A stretch of 64,000 nt of DNA from positions 62,001 to 126,000 of the forward strand of contig LNFI01000028.1 in assembly GCA_001464615.1 (NCBI GenBank). Direction: 5' to 3'. Under the pieces are notes generated by a model, which saw nothing but the letters and a program-made list of their open reading frames with translations, was not told the DNA's origin and did not search any database. Shown here in pieces: positions 25,693-34,577 of the stretch. Numbering within the stretch: the first letter of the stretch is position 1; each line of letters opens with the position of its first letter. The translations under genes and the position numbers were made by a program. This DNA is from Sphingomonadales bacterium Ga0077557. Lineage in GTDB: Bacteria > Pseudomonadota > Alphaproteobacteria > Sphingomonadales > Sphingomonadaceae.

Positions 25693-26547
25693 ATGACCGC
25701 CCCCGAAAACCCCAGCATCAACGATTGGGCCGGCGCACGTGGCGAGAAATGGCTGGCGCAGCTTGGCCAGATGGAGGCGATGCTGGCACCAGCCGACCAG
25801 CCGCTGATCGATCAACTTGCGTTAAAGGGCGCGCGGCGGGTCGCCGATCTTGCCTGTGGCGGCGGCGGGACGACACTGGCGGTGGCAAAGGCCGCTGATC
25901 CGGATGCGGCGATTTTCGGCTATGATATTTCGCCGGCCTTGGTCTCCTTTGCCCAGCAACGCGCGGCAGGGCAGGGGGCAGACCAGCCGGGTACGGCACC
26001 GGTTTTTGCGGTGGGGGACAGTGCAACCCTGCAGGTCGACGATCGCTTTGATCGCATCATCTCGCGCTTCGGCACGATGTTCTTTCCCGAACCCGCGCGC
26101 GCCTTTGCCAATATCGCGCAGTTGCTCGCGCCCGGCGGCCGTTTCGCCTTTGCGGTGTGGGGGCCGCTCGCTGACAATTACTGGATGGGGATCATCCGCG
26201 AGACGGTGGGCGAACTCGTCGATCTGCCGGTGGTGCCAGCCGATGCGCCCGGGCCGATGCGCTATGGCGAGGTGAGCGTGCTGCTGCGCCTGCTCGCCGA
26301 TGCTGGCTTTGGCGATGTAACGGTGCAGGATTGGCGCGGCGATCTGGCGATTGGCGGCGGGCTTGCGCCGCGCGCGGCGGCGCAATTCGCGATAGACGGC
26401 ATGTCCGTCGCCCAAGTGCTGGCCGACAAGGGCCCGGCGCTGGTGGCGCGCGCGGTGGACCTGCTGGCCGATCGGTTCGCGGCGCATTGGGAAAATGATG
26501 CCGTGCGGCTGCCCGCGCGGGTGCATCTGGTCAGCGGCGGGCGTTGA
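25693..26547 (+). CDS. SAM-dependent class I methyltransferase
   Basis: A 284-residue Rossmann methyltransferase. Motif I is VADLACGGGGTTLAVA (about residues 48-63), the acidic post-I strand ends in GYDIS, and a late FAFAVWGPLADNYWM segment is common in small-molecule methyltransferases of sphingomonads. It has no membrane segments and the substrate is unknown. An AGGAGCG sequence lies just before the ATG. It lies between cydC and trxC on the same strand, perhaps in a loose operon. Confidence 0.8.
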   Translation: MTAPENPSINDWAGARGEKWLAQLGQMEAMLAPADQPLIDQLALKGARRVADLACGGGGTTLAVAKAADPDAAIFGYDISPALVSFAQQRAAGQGADQPGTAPVFAVGDSATLQVDDRFDRIISRFGTMFFPEPARAFANIAQLLAPGGRFAFAVWGPLADNYWMGIIRETVGELVDLPVVPADAPGPMRYGEVSVLLRLLADAGFGDVTVQDWRGDLAIGGGLAPRAAAQFAIDGMSVAQVLADKGPALVARAVDLLADRFAAHWENDAVRLPARVHLVSGGR

Positions 26548-26574
26548 GCTTTTGGGATCACGAAAGGACAGCGC

Positions 26575-27009
26575 ATGAGCACCGATATTCTTGTCTGCCC
26601 GCATTGCCAGGGGCTCAACCGCGTGGCTGCGGCCCGGCTGGGCGACCAACCTAAGTGCGGCAAATGTCACCGCCCGCTCACCACCGCCGCCCCGATCGAC
26701 GCCGATCAGGCGCTGTTCGACAAAATGGTAGCGAAAAGCAGCGGGCCGGTGCTGGTCGATTTCTGGGCGAGTTGGTGCGGCCCCTGCCGCATGATGGCCC
26801 CCGCCTTCGCGGCCGCTGCGGCCGATCTTGATCCCGGCGTCCGGCTGCTAAAGGTCGATACCGAAGTCGAGCAGAGCCTCGCGGCGCGCTACGCGATCCA
26901 ATCAATCCCGACGCTGATCCTGTTCAAGGGCGGCCGCGAAGTCGCTCGGCAAGCGGGCGCAATGGATAAGACGGGGATATTGCGGTGGGTGGCGGCAACC
27001 CAAAGCTGA
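26575..27009 (+). CDS. trxC: Thioredoxin 2
   Basis: 144 residues. The N-terminal zinc finger (CPHC and CGKC, residues 8-30) marks thioredoxin 2. The thioredoxin fold then has the active site WCGPC (about residues 65-69) and a cis-proline in SIPTLILFKGG. It is a cytosolic disulfide reductase induced in other bacteria by oxidative stress. It follows the methyltransferase by 27 bp and is convergent with the B12 transporter operon. Confidence 0.93.
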   Translation: MSTDILVCPHCQGLNRVAAARLGDQPKCGKCHRPLTTAAPIDADQALFDKMVAKSSGPVLVDFWASWCGPCRMMAPAFAAAAADLDPGVRLLKVDTEVEQSLAARYAIQSIPTLILFKGGREVARQAGAMDKTGILRWVAATQS

Positions 27010-27047
27010 TGAACTGCCGCCGCCGCCGTTCGGCATGCGCCTCGACA

Positions 27048-27854
27048 TCAAACCACGATCATCGTGCCGGGCAAGCCTGCGCTCTCCCGATCGACCAGGA
27101 TGATGAAGCGCTGGCCCTGCGGTGTCATGCCGACATAGGTGGTGACGCCATAGGTGTCGGCGATCAGCGTCGGGGTCAGCACGTGATCGGGGGTGCCCTG
27201 GGCGATTATCCGCCCGGCGCGCATCAGGATGATCTGATCGGCAATCCGTGCGGCATGATTGAGATCGTGGAGCACCACCACCACCCCGGCGCCAGCACGC
27301 GCGACCCGGCGCAGGCAATCGAGACCGTCGAGCTGGTGCGCTGGATCAAGATTGGCGAGCGGTTCGTCGGCGAGCAGCCATTCGGGCGTCCCCGCCAGCA
27401 CCCGCGCCAGCAGCACGCGTGCGCGTTCACCGCCCGACAGGCTGTTGACGACGCGGGTGGCAAATTGAGTGACATCGGTAGCCGCCATTGCAGCCGTAAT
27501 CGCCGCGCGATCCGCCGCGCTCTCCCCCCAGCGCCCGCGATAGGCAAAGCGCCCCAGCCCAATCAGCGTGGCAACATCGATATCCCAATGAACGTCGCCG
27601 GTTTGCGGCAAAAAGCCGATCCGCCGGGCGAGGTCGCGCCGGTCAATCGTCGTTCGCGCCACCCCGCCCAGCCGGACGACGCCCGAATCCGCCGCGCGCA
27701 ATCCAGCGAGGCAAGCGAGCAGCGTCGATTTGCCCGCACCGTTGGGCCCGAGCACAACGGTCACCGTGCCGGGGGCGAAGCTAGCGCTCACCTTATCGAG
27801 GATCGTCGCGCCATCCAGCGTCAGTGACAGGTTGTCGGCGGCAAGCATCGTCAT
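27048..27854 (-). CDS. btuD: Vitamin B12 ABC transporter, ATP-binding protein
   Basis: A 268-residue ATPase of the FecCD/BtuCD type: Walker A GPNGAGKST (about residues 37-45), signature LSGGERARVLLARVL, Walker B WLLADEPLANLD and H-loop VVLHDLNH. It is assigned to B12 rather than iron because it is the last gene of an operon led by a cobalamin riboswitch. Its start overlaps the permease stop as ATGA. Confidence 0.87.
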   Translation of the reverse strand: MTMLAADNLSLTLDGATILDKVSASFAPGTVTVVLGPNGAGKSTLLACLAGLRAADSGVVRLGGVARTTIDRRDLARRIGFLPQTGDVHWDIDVATLIGLGRFAYRGRWGESAADRAAITAAMAATDVTQFATRVVNSLSGGERARVLLARVLAGTPEWLLADEPLANLDPAHQLDGLDCLRRVARAGAGVVVVLHDLNHAARIADQIILMRAGRIIAQGTPDHVLTPTLIADTYGVTTYVGMTPQGQRFIILVDRESAGLPGTMIVV

Positions 27855-28822
27855 GCCAGCATCCGCCGCATCCGCAGCAACAGCATCAGGAAAAACGGCC
27901 CGCCGAGCATCGACATAGCAATGCCCAGCCGCAATTCGCTCACCGTCGGCAAGGCACGCACCGCGCTGTCAGCCACCAGCAGCAGCAGCGCGCCGCCCAG
28001 CGCCGAGGGCAGCAGCACCGCCGATGGCCGGTGTCCAGCAAAGGGGCGGACAAGATGCGGTACGATCAACCCGACAAAGCCGATCACCCCAGCGGCGGCC
28101 ACAGACGCGCCAACGCACAGGCCGACCCCAAGTACGATCAGTATTTGCAGCCGTAGCGGATCGACCCCCATTGTCCGTGCCGTCGTCTCGCCCAGCGTCA
28201 GCGCATCGAGCGCCCGCCCCGTCATGGCCAGCAGCGCCATGCCCAGCGCGGTGATCGGCAGCGCCAATGCCACGTCATTCCAGCTGCGATCGGTCAGCGC
28301 GCCCATCAGCCAAGTGACGATCTGGGAGGTAACAAACGGGGTGGGGGCCAGGCTGATCGCCAATGCCGTCATCGATCCGGCGACGCTGGACAGGATCACC
28401 CCGGCCAACGTGAAGACGATCAGGCTCGCCGATCGCCCGACGATCAGCGCCAGCAACGCCATGGCGACGCCAGCGCCCGTCAGCGCGAAGATCGGCAGCA
28501 GCCATGCCGACGCGCTATAGCCAAAGAACAGCGAAATCACCGCGCCCAACGCCGCGCTGGCCGAAACGCCGAACAGGCCGGGATCGGCCAGCGGATTGCG
28601 CAGATAGCCCTGCATTGCGGCCCCCGACAGCCCCAACCCAGCGCCAACGACAGCGGCGAGCACGGTGCGCGGCAGCCGCAATTCCATGACGATCAACCAG
28701 CGTGGATCGGCGCTGCCCCAGGCGCTGGGCGGTACCCAAATCTTGCCCGCCACCAGCGACACCAGCATCGCCGCGACGATCGCACTGGCGAGCAGCGCAT
28801 TGAACCGGTGCGTGCGGCTCAT
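27851..28822 (-). CDS. btuC: Vitamin B12 ABC transporter, permease
   Basis: 323 residues from MSRTHRFNALLAS. This ATG overlaps the binding-protein stop as ATGA; the longer frame runs through that gene. It has about ten membrane helices of the FecCD family, with the conserved ELRLPRTVLA, GAGLGLSGAAMQG and GFVGLIVPHLVR segments. It forms the inner-membrane channel with the ATPase ending at 27048. Confidence 0.88.
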   Translation of the reverse strand: MSRTHRFNALLASAIVAAMLVSLVAGKIWVPPSAWGSADPRWLIVMELRLPRTVLAAVVGAGLGLSGAAMQGYLRNPLADPGLFGVSASAALGAVISLFFGYSASAWLLPIFALTGAGVAMALLALIVGRSASLIVFTLAGVILSSVAGSMTALAISLAPTPFVTSQIVTWLMGALTDRSWNDVALALPITALGMALLAMTGRALDALTLGETTARTMGVDPLRLQILIVLGVGLCVGASVAAAGVIGFVGLIVPHLVRPFAGHRPSAVLLPSALGGALLLLVADSAVRALPTVSELRLGIAMSMLGGPFFLMLLLRMRRMLA

Positions 28823-29664
28823 AGCGATCGCCGCACATCGGCCAGGCGTGTGACCGCATCGATGATCGTCGGCCCGCCGCAATGCAGCAGCCGTTCGCCA
28901 AAATCACGCACCGCAACGCTCGGCTTCAAGCGATTGAGGACGGGATGGCCGAGCATTCGATCAGCCTGTTTCGCGTCGCGATCGCCCACCGCCAGCAACA
29001 CGCGTGGCGGGCGCGCGACGAGATATTCGAGCGGCAGCACATCCCATTGCTGCAGGCCATAGCTGGCGCTGAGGTTGCGATAGCCAGCGACGCGCAGCAG
29101 TTCATCGGCAAGCGTGCCACTGCCCGGCACCAACCCGCCGCCCTGCCAGATCAGCGCCGGGATAGGGGCGTGACCGGGATTGCCCGCCGCCCGCACCGCG
29201 GCGTTCACTTGGGCGACCAGCCGTTCGCCGCGATCGGCATGGCCAGTGACGCGGGCGATAGCGCGGATCTGGTCGTTGCTTTCAGCGATACTGGCGGGCA
29301 CCGGCAGTTGCACCAGCCGGATGTGCAGGCGCGCCAGCGCAGCGATCGTCGGCGGCGCGACATGGCCACCGGCGATGACGATATCGGGGGACAGCGCCAC
29401 CACCTCTTCGGCGGTGCCCGATGTTGCCGTGAAGCGCGCCGCGATCGACAACGGGATCGATGTCGATCGCCGATCTTGCGAATAATGGCTGATAGCGGCG
29501 ATCTGCGCGGGATCGGCGACCCGCACCAGCACCGCATCGACACACGGGTTGATCGATACGATGCGCGGCAGTTGGGGCCGGGGAAGACGCGGCAGCCGCC
29601 CGGCGCTGGCGGTTGCCGCCAGCGCCGTCCCCAACACCGCCAGGATCACTCCTGCCCGCATCAA
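28819..29664 (-). CDS. btuF: Vitamin B12 ABC transporter, periplasmic binding protein
   Basis: A 281-residue protein with a signal peptide (MMRAGVILAVLGTALAATASA) and the two-lobed fold of BtuF/FecB. The opening PRIVSINPCVDAVLVRVADP and the middle SPDIVIAGG are family blocks, and a Trp-rich substrate segment (IWQGGGLVPGSGTL) follows. It carries cobalamin from the outer-membrane receptor to BtuCD. Both ends overlap neighbours by 4 bp. Confidence 0.85.
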   Translation of the reverse strand: MMRAGVILAVLGTALAATASAGRLPRLPRPQLPRIVSINPCVDAVLVRVADPAQIAAISHYSQDRRSTSIPLSIAARFTATSGTAEEVVALSPDIVIAGGHVAPPTIAALARLHIRLVQLPVPASIAESNDQIRAIARVTGHADRGERLVAQVNAAVRAAGNPGHAPIPALIWQGGGLVPGSGTLADELLRVAGYRNLSASYGLQQWDVLPLEYLVARPPRVLLAVGDRDAKQADRMLGHPVLNRLKPSVAVRDFGERLLHCGGPTIIDAVTRLADVRRSL

Positions 29665-31598
29665 TAGCGCAGCCGAATACCGGCATAGGCTGCGCGACCG
29701 ATCGATCCGAACCCGAACGCGGTCTCGTATCCTTCATCGAACAGATTTTCGATCCGGCCGTAGAGATCGACCCGCGACGTGACTGGAAAAGAAGCGCGCA
29801 GATCAGCCAGCACATATCCTTCCAGCCGGGTGCTGTTGCTGGCATTCTCGAAGCTCTGGCCGACATGAGTCAGTGTCACGCCCGTCTCGAGCCCGAACGA
29901 CCAGCGGTAATCGACCAACGTTGTCACGCTGTGCTGGGGACGCCGGGCGAGCTGTCTGCCGAAATTGGCGTTACGTGGGGATCGGTTGGTCGCATTGGTG
30001 TAGGTATAATTCGCCTGCACCTGCAGCGCCTGCACGGGTTGGATCGTCAAGCCGAATTCAACGCCTTCGGCACGCGCCCGGGCAACATTGTCAAAGGTAC
30101 CGAAAGGCCGGTTCGTACAAATGCCGGTCCTTGGCAGGGGGCAGGAGACGAAGGCGATCAGATCGGTCGAATCGCGCCGAAAATAGGTCGCGCTGGCGGT
30201 CAGGGTGCTGCCGATCAGTTTTTGGGTCACCCCCGCATCCCAGCCATACGATCGCTCGGGCTGCAACAGTTGGTTGCCGAAGTTGCTCTGCAGCTGGAAA
30301 AGCGACGGTGCCTTGAACCCCTCGGCATAGCTCGCGCGGATTGCCGTACCCGTCGCGTCCGATGTCCATACCCCGCTCGCGGCGAAAGTTGTCGCGCCGC
30401 CGAAGCGGTTGTGATCATCATGCCGCACCCCGCCCGTTACCGACAACCCGGCAAGTGGCGTCAGCAAAAGCTGGCCATAAATGCTGTCGATCCGCGCGCG
30501 CGACCGGGCGACCGGGCCGCCCGAACTGCTCGTGGTGGACCGTGACGTCTCGCGCTCGAGCCCGGCCGTCGCCTGCCAGCCATCGGTAATGTCGAAAACA
30601 CCCTGATATTCGAACCGCTCGTTACGCCCCGTTCCGGCAAAGGTTTCGACTGGCGCGCCGGTGAGGTTGACGCTCCGGCGGCGCGTATCGGTGTAAGCAA
30701 AGCCCGCGCGGTTGCGGAACCGGCCATCGAAAAGCACGACGTTGAGGCCGGTATAGGCGACAATCTCCCGCGTGCGGGATTCCTCGTTGACATCGCCCAG
30801 CGCAAAAGTCGGCGGTGGGAAGCCGTCGATATTGACGCGCCCGTTGGAAAACCAGCCGCGGGCATCAATCGACAGCCAGTCGGTCAGCGCCAGGTTGAGA
30901 TTGGCGTTGGCGCCGAAATTTTCATAGCCGTCGCGTTCCCGTGCACCGCGCGCTTCGCTGAAAGACGAGATGCCGCTTGATCGAAACCAGCCACCGCCGG
31001 CGCTCAGCGACAACGGACCGGCCTTGCCGGCGATGTTGCCCACGATTTGCCCAGTATCGCGAAAACCATATTCGCCGCGCAAATTGACGGTCAATTGCTC
31101 GGTCGGCGCACGCGTGATCATGTTGACGACGCCGCCGATCGCCTGGCTGCCCCAGAGCACCGAAGAGGGCCCCCGCAGTACTTCGATCCGCTCGATATTG
31201 CCGATCAGCAAATTGCCGAAGAAGAACCCGCCGCCGGGCGATGACGGATCGTTGAGTTTCACGCCGTCGATCAGTGCTACGGTTTGTTCGCTCTCCGCGC
31301 CACGAATGAACACCGATGTCACGCTGCCGACACCGCCGTTGCGGGCAACCGTCACCCCAGGCACGGTTCGTAGCACATCGCTGACCGTCACTGTCTGGCG
31401 ACGCTCAAGTTCGGCCGAATCGACCACTGTCACAGACTGGCCGATACGATCGATCGGCTGCGGCGATCGATTGGCGGTAACGACGATGACGGGTTCGCTG
31501 GCTGCATTCCCGGCAGCCTGTTGCGCATGGGCCTGGTCACTCAGCCCGAATGTGGCGGTGGCAAAAAATAACGTGGATTTCGTAAATGATAGATGCAT
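29661..31598 (-). CDS. btuB: TonB-dependent vitamin B12 receptor
   Basis: 645 residues from MHLSFTKSTLFF, a start that opens a signal peptide ending AHAQ. The TonB box is near EPVIVVTANR. The plug domain has SDVLRTVPGVTVARNGG and the LRGPSSVLWGSQAIGGVVN block. The 22-strand barrel ends in an aromatic-rich strand with terminal Tyr (AGIRLRY). The riboswitch upstream and btuFCD downstream make cobalamin the likely cargo. Outer-membrane protein. Confidence 0.92.
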   Translation of the reverse strand: MHLSFTKSTLFFATATFGLSDQAHAQQAAGNAASEPVIVVTANRSPQPIDRIGQSVTVVDSAELERRQTVTVSDVLRTVPGVTVARNGGVGSVTSVFIRGAESEQTVALIDGVKLNDPSSPGGGFFFGNLLIGNIERIEVLRGPSSVLWGSQAIGGVVNMITRAPTEQLTVNLRGEYGFRDTGQIVGNIAGKAGPLSLSAGGGWFRSSGISSFSEARGARERDGYENFGANANLNLALTDWLSIDARGWFSNGRVNIDGFPPPTFALGDVNEESRTREIVAYTGLNVVLFDGRFRNRAGFAYTDTRRRSVNLTGAPVETFAGTGRNERFEYQGVFDITDGWQATAGLERETSRSTTSSSGGPVARSRARIDSIYGQLLLTPLAGLSVTGGVRHDDHNRFGGATTFAASGVWTSDATGTAIRASYAEGFKAPSLFQLQSNFGNQLLQPERSYGWDAGVTQKLIGSTLTASATYFRRDSTDLIAFVSCPLPRTGICTNRPFGTFDNVARARAEGVEFGLTIQPVQALQVQANYTYTNATNRSPRNANFGRQLARRPQHSVTTLVDYRWSFGLETGVTLTHVGQSFENASNSTRLEGYVLADLRASFPVTSRVDLYGRIENLFDEGYETAFGFGSIGRAAYAGIRLRY

Positions 31599-31603
31599 GG
31601 TAT

Positions 31604-31627
31604 CCCCTTTTCTCAACAAAAAAGGGG
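31604..31627 (-). promoter_or_regulatory. Hairpin masking the btuB ribosome-binding site
   Basis: On the minus strand CCCCTTTT pairs with AAAAGGGG over a perfect 8-bp stem with an 8-nt loop. The AAAAGGGG arm is the only ribosome-binding site before the btuB ATG (31596-31598). It lies about 120 nt downstream of the cobalamin riboswitch core and is likely its translational expression platform. Confidence 0.6.
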
Positions 31628-31749
31628 TCGCACGCGCCAATGGCACGACAGCATCGTCGCCGGTTGTCACCTGCGCGCGCCACCCCGTTCGATGTCGTCA
31701 CGCGAGGAAAGACCCTCGATCACGCTGAACACCCCGTCCGCGCAAAGGA

Positions 31750-31940
31750 CCGACTGCGACAGGCAGGTCTCCTGGCTCCCGGGTCATCGCAATCGCCCCG
31801 CCTTCCCGGATATGTGCATATCCAGTGGCATTTCAGGGCGACCGCTCACCGGTCACAGTTGCGGGGACAGCCGCGGCATACAGGGCGATTCCCTGCTTCC
31901 GCGTTCCCTATTATTCCCCTCTCGGGGAACCTGACGCACG
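31750..31940 (-). ncRNA. Cobalamin riboswitch
   Basis: Read on the minus strand, the conserved core GCTGTCCCCGCAACTGTGA lies at 31853-31871 and the B12 box GCCAGGAGACCTGCC at 31762-31776. Upstream is the G-rich GGTTCCCCG segment near 31923-31933. The order and spacing match the cobalamin family. It would repress the btuBFCD operon when adenosylcobalamin or related cobalamin is plentiful. Boundaries are approximate. Confidence 0.93.
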
Positions 31941-32112
31941 GCTTTGATAATCAGATGAAGCGTTTGAGACAAGTCGCTTAGCGCGTCGGGCGGCGCGCCC
32001 AGCATTGCTTTCGATTAAAACTGACCCCGCATCGTCATGCATCTGCCCTCATATTGCAGTGCAGCATTCACAGTCCTCCTCCAGGGGTTTGGCTCCACCA
32101 CGGGGACATTTC

Positions 32113-34410
32113 ATGACATCCTATCGTTCGCTTACCGCAGCGCTGCTCCTGTCCACTTCCTTCGCCGCCACTGCCGCCCATGCGCAATCAACCGAGTCGC
32201 AGGAACTGACGACGAACGAAGCCGGAGCAAGCGATCCCGACATCCTCGTCACTGCCCAGAAGATCGAACAGCGCGCGGTTGACGTGCCGATCACCATCTC
32301 GGTCAATAGCGGTGCGCGGCTGCGCGAACTTGGCGTTTCTGATCTGGACGAGCTTTCAAATTTCGTGCCCGGCCTGAACATCCAGGAGCAAAGCGCGAAC
32401 AATCCCGGCATCGTCATTCGCGGCATCACGTCAGACAGCGGCTCAGCCCAGCAAGCCCCCCGCGTGACGCTCTACTATAACGGTGTCGATATCTCGCGCT
32501 CGCGCGGGTCCTATCAGGCGATTTATGACGTCGACCGGATCGAAGTGATCAAGGGTCCGCAGGCAACATTGTTCGGCACCGCCTCTGCGGTTGGTGCGAT
32601 CAGCATCGTTTCAGCGCGGCCGAAGCCCGGTTTTTCGGGTCAGTTGACTGGCGGCTATGGCAATTTTGACGCGTATCTCGTTTCGGGTTTCGTCAATGCC
32701 GGCAACGACACGATCGCGCTCCGCCTGGCGGGTGAATATAAGAATCGTGACGGCTATGTGACCAATCTGTCGGCTCGGCAGCCGAACCGGCTCTATTCGC
32801 AGGATCAGCTCGGGCTGCGCGCCTCGCTGCGCTACACGCCTGTCGATGCGCTGACCGTCGATTTGATCGGCACCTATGATCGCCAGCGTAATGGCGGCAC
32901 GCCCTTCATCTCGGGTACTCTCCCGACCGAGGCTGGCCGGGCCAATCCCTTTGGGGCGGCCAATCTTTCCGGGTCGCCGGTTTCCGCCGCCGTGCTCGGC
33001 GCGCCGAATCTGGGCCTGACGCGTGACGTCTATGACGCGAATCTGACTGTTGCCTATGATTTCGCGCCTGGCTGGACCTTCACGACCGTCAATGGCTATC
33101 GCCGCTTCGACAGTCTGGAGATTTTCGACGCAGACGGTTCGCGTGCCTTCTTCCTGGAATTCGCCGAAAATGCGTTCGGCTATCAGTTCAATCACGAATC
33201 GCGCTTTGCCTATAAGGACGATCATTTCCGCGCAGCATTTGGCGGGAATTTCTTCCGTGAAGACAGCCAGCAGGTGGTGCCGTTCTCCAGCAACGAGGCG
33301 ACCTATTTCACCTGTGCGGTTGCGGCGACGCGGCCCAATTGCGTTTTGCCCAATGGCACCGTTCCCGCTGAAGCCGGACCGCTGACGCTGTACCAATCGG
33401 TGTTCGGCAATATCGGCAAGAACGACACCTATTCGCTGTTCGGCGATGTTACCTGGCTGGCAACACCGCGATTGGAACTGACGGCGGGTGCCCGTGTATT
33501 GATCGAACAGCGCAGATCAGGCTTTTTCGCCACGGTGCCGCGTTCGCGATTGAACCCGGCGCTCGCCTCGCTGATCCCTGGTCAGGTCGATACTGCTGGC
33601 CAGACTTTTTTCGTACAGGACAGCTTTTCGGCCGTGCTGCCCCGCTTCAATGCGCTGTACCGGGTCAGCGATAACATCAATGTGTTCGCCACGATCTCCA
33701 AAGGCCGCCGCTCACCGACGGTCCAGCTTGGCGCGCGAGCAACCGCAACCGGGCCAGTGGCCGCGTTCACGCCCGTAGCTGAAGAAAATGTCTGGAATTA
33801 TGAAGGCGGCATCAAGGGTAAGATTGGCCCCGTCTCCGGATCGCTCGGCGTCTATTATCAAAACTACACCGATTTCCAGGTGAGTGTGGTCCAGCCCAAC
33901 GGTACCACGCTGACGCAGAGCGCAGGCAATGCGAATAACTTTGGCGTGGAGGCAGAAGCCAATTGGCGCGTTGCGCCCTGGCTGAACATCTTCGGCAATA
34001 TTGGCTATATCAATGGCGGGATCAGCCGCGACAGCGCCTTTTCGCCGGCCTTTGCCGGTGCGCGTTTCCGCCTGCAGCCGGAAATCCAGACGGCCGCTGG
34101 CTTCACCATTGATGCACCGTTGGGGGGCGGTATTCGGGTCTTTGCTACCCCGACCATGACCTATCGCAGCCAGATCTTCTTCGAATTGCCCAACAACCCG
34201 CTGATTTCGCAGGCGGGCGTCACGCTCTATAATGCCCGCGCCGGCGTCAGTTTTGACAATAATCGTTTTGAGATTGCCGGCTTCGTCCGCAATGCCAGCA
34301 ATGAGCGCTATCTGCTCGATGCGGGCAACACGGGCGGCGCCTTTGGTATTCCGACTTTCATTCCGGGCGAGCCGCGTTTCTATGGCTTCCAGGTTTCGGC
34401 CAAGTTCTAA
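32113..34410 (+). CDS. TonB-dependent receptor, sphingomonad type
   Basis: 765 residues from MTSYRSLTAALLLSTS, with a signal peptide ending AHAQ; the upstream in-frame extension is unlikely. The TonB box is in DILVTAQKIEQRAVDVP, a form usual in the large sphingomonad receptor families. The plug has YDVDRIEVIKGPQATLFGTASAVGAIS by position, and the barrel ends GFQVSAKF. The cargo is unknown. It is divergent from the B12 riboswitch and lies 170 bp before the Rieske oxygenase, so the two may form an uptake-and-oxidation module. Confidence 0.9.
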   Translation: MTSYRSLTAALLLSTSFAATAAHAQSTESQELTTNEAGASDPDILVTAQKIEQRAVDVPITISVNSGARLRELGVSDLDELSNFVPGLNIQEQSANNPGIVIRGITSDSGSAQQAPRVTLYYNGVDISRSRGSYQAIYDVDRIEVIKGPQATLFGTASAVGAISIVSARPKPGFSGQLTGGYGNFDAYLVSGFVNAGNDTIALRLAGEYKNRDGYVTNLSARQPNRLYSQDQLGLRASLRYTPVDALTVDLIGTYDRQRNGGTPFISGTLPTEAGRANPFGAANLSGSPVSAAVLGAPNLGLTRDVYDANLTVAYDFAPGWTFTTVNGYRRFDSLEIFDADGSRAFFLEFAENAFGYQFNHESRFAYKDDHFRAAFGGNFFREDSQQVVPFSSNEATYFTCAVAATRPNCVLPNGTVPAEAGPLTLYQSVFGNIGKNDTYSLFGDVTWLATPRLELTAGARVLIEQRRSGFFATVPRSRLNPALASLIPGQVDTAGQTFFVQDSFSAVLPRFNALYRVSDNINVFATISKGRRSPTVQLGARATATGPVAAFTPVAEENVWNYEGGIKGKIGPVSGSLGVYYQNYTDFQVSVVQPNGTTLTQSAGNANNFGVEAEANWRVAPWLNIFGNIGYINGGISRDSAFSPAFAGARFRLQPEIQTAAGFTIDAPLGGGIRVFATPTMTYRSQIFFELPNNPLISQAGVTLYNARAGVSFDNNRFEIAGFVRNASNERYLLDAGNTGGAFGIPTFIPGEPRFYGFQVSAKF

Positions 34411-34577
34411 CCCACGGGCCAGCGGGCGGGGATGTTTCCTCGCCCGCTGGCGTCCCTGAAATTCCGGGCGCGGCGGGCTCCGCGCCGATTGACCGGGCAA
34501 GCCAAGCTGGTAGCGTTACGCGCATTCCCGCGCCCCTGCACGCGCCCCTGCCTGCAACTTGCCACCGGAGCAGCCCG

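Noticed and set aside
28819..31598. Iron-siderophore or haem uptake operon
   Set aside because: The transporter family fits, but the cobalamin riboswitch directly upstream and the gene set btuB-F-C-D favour vitamin B12.
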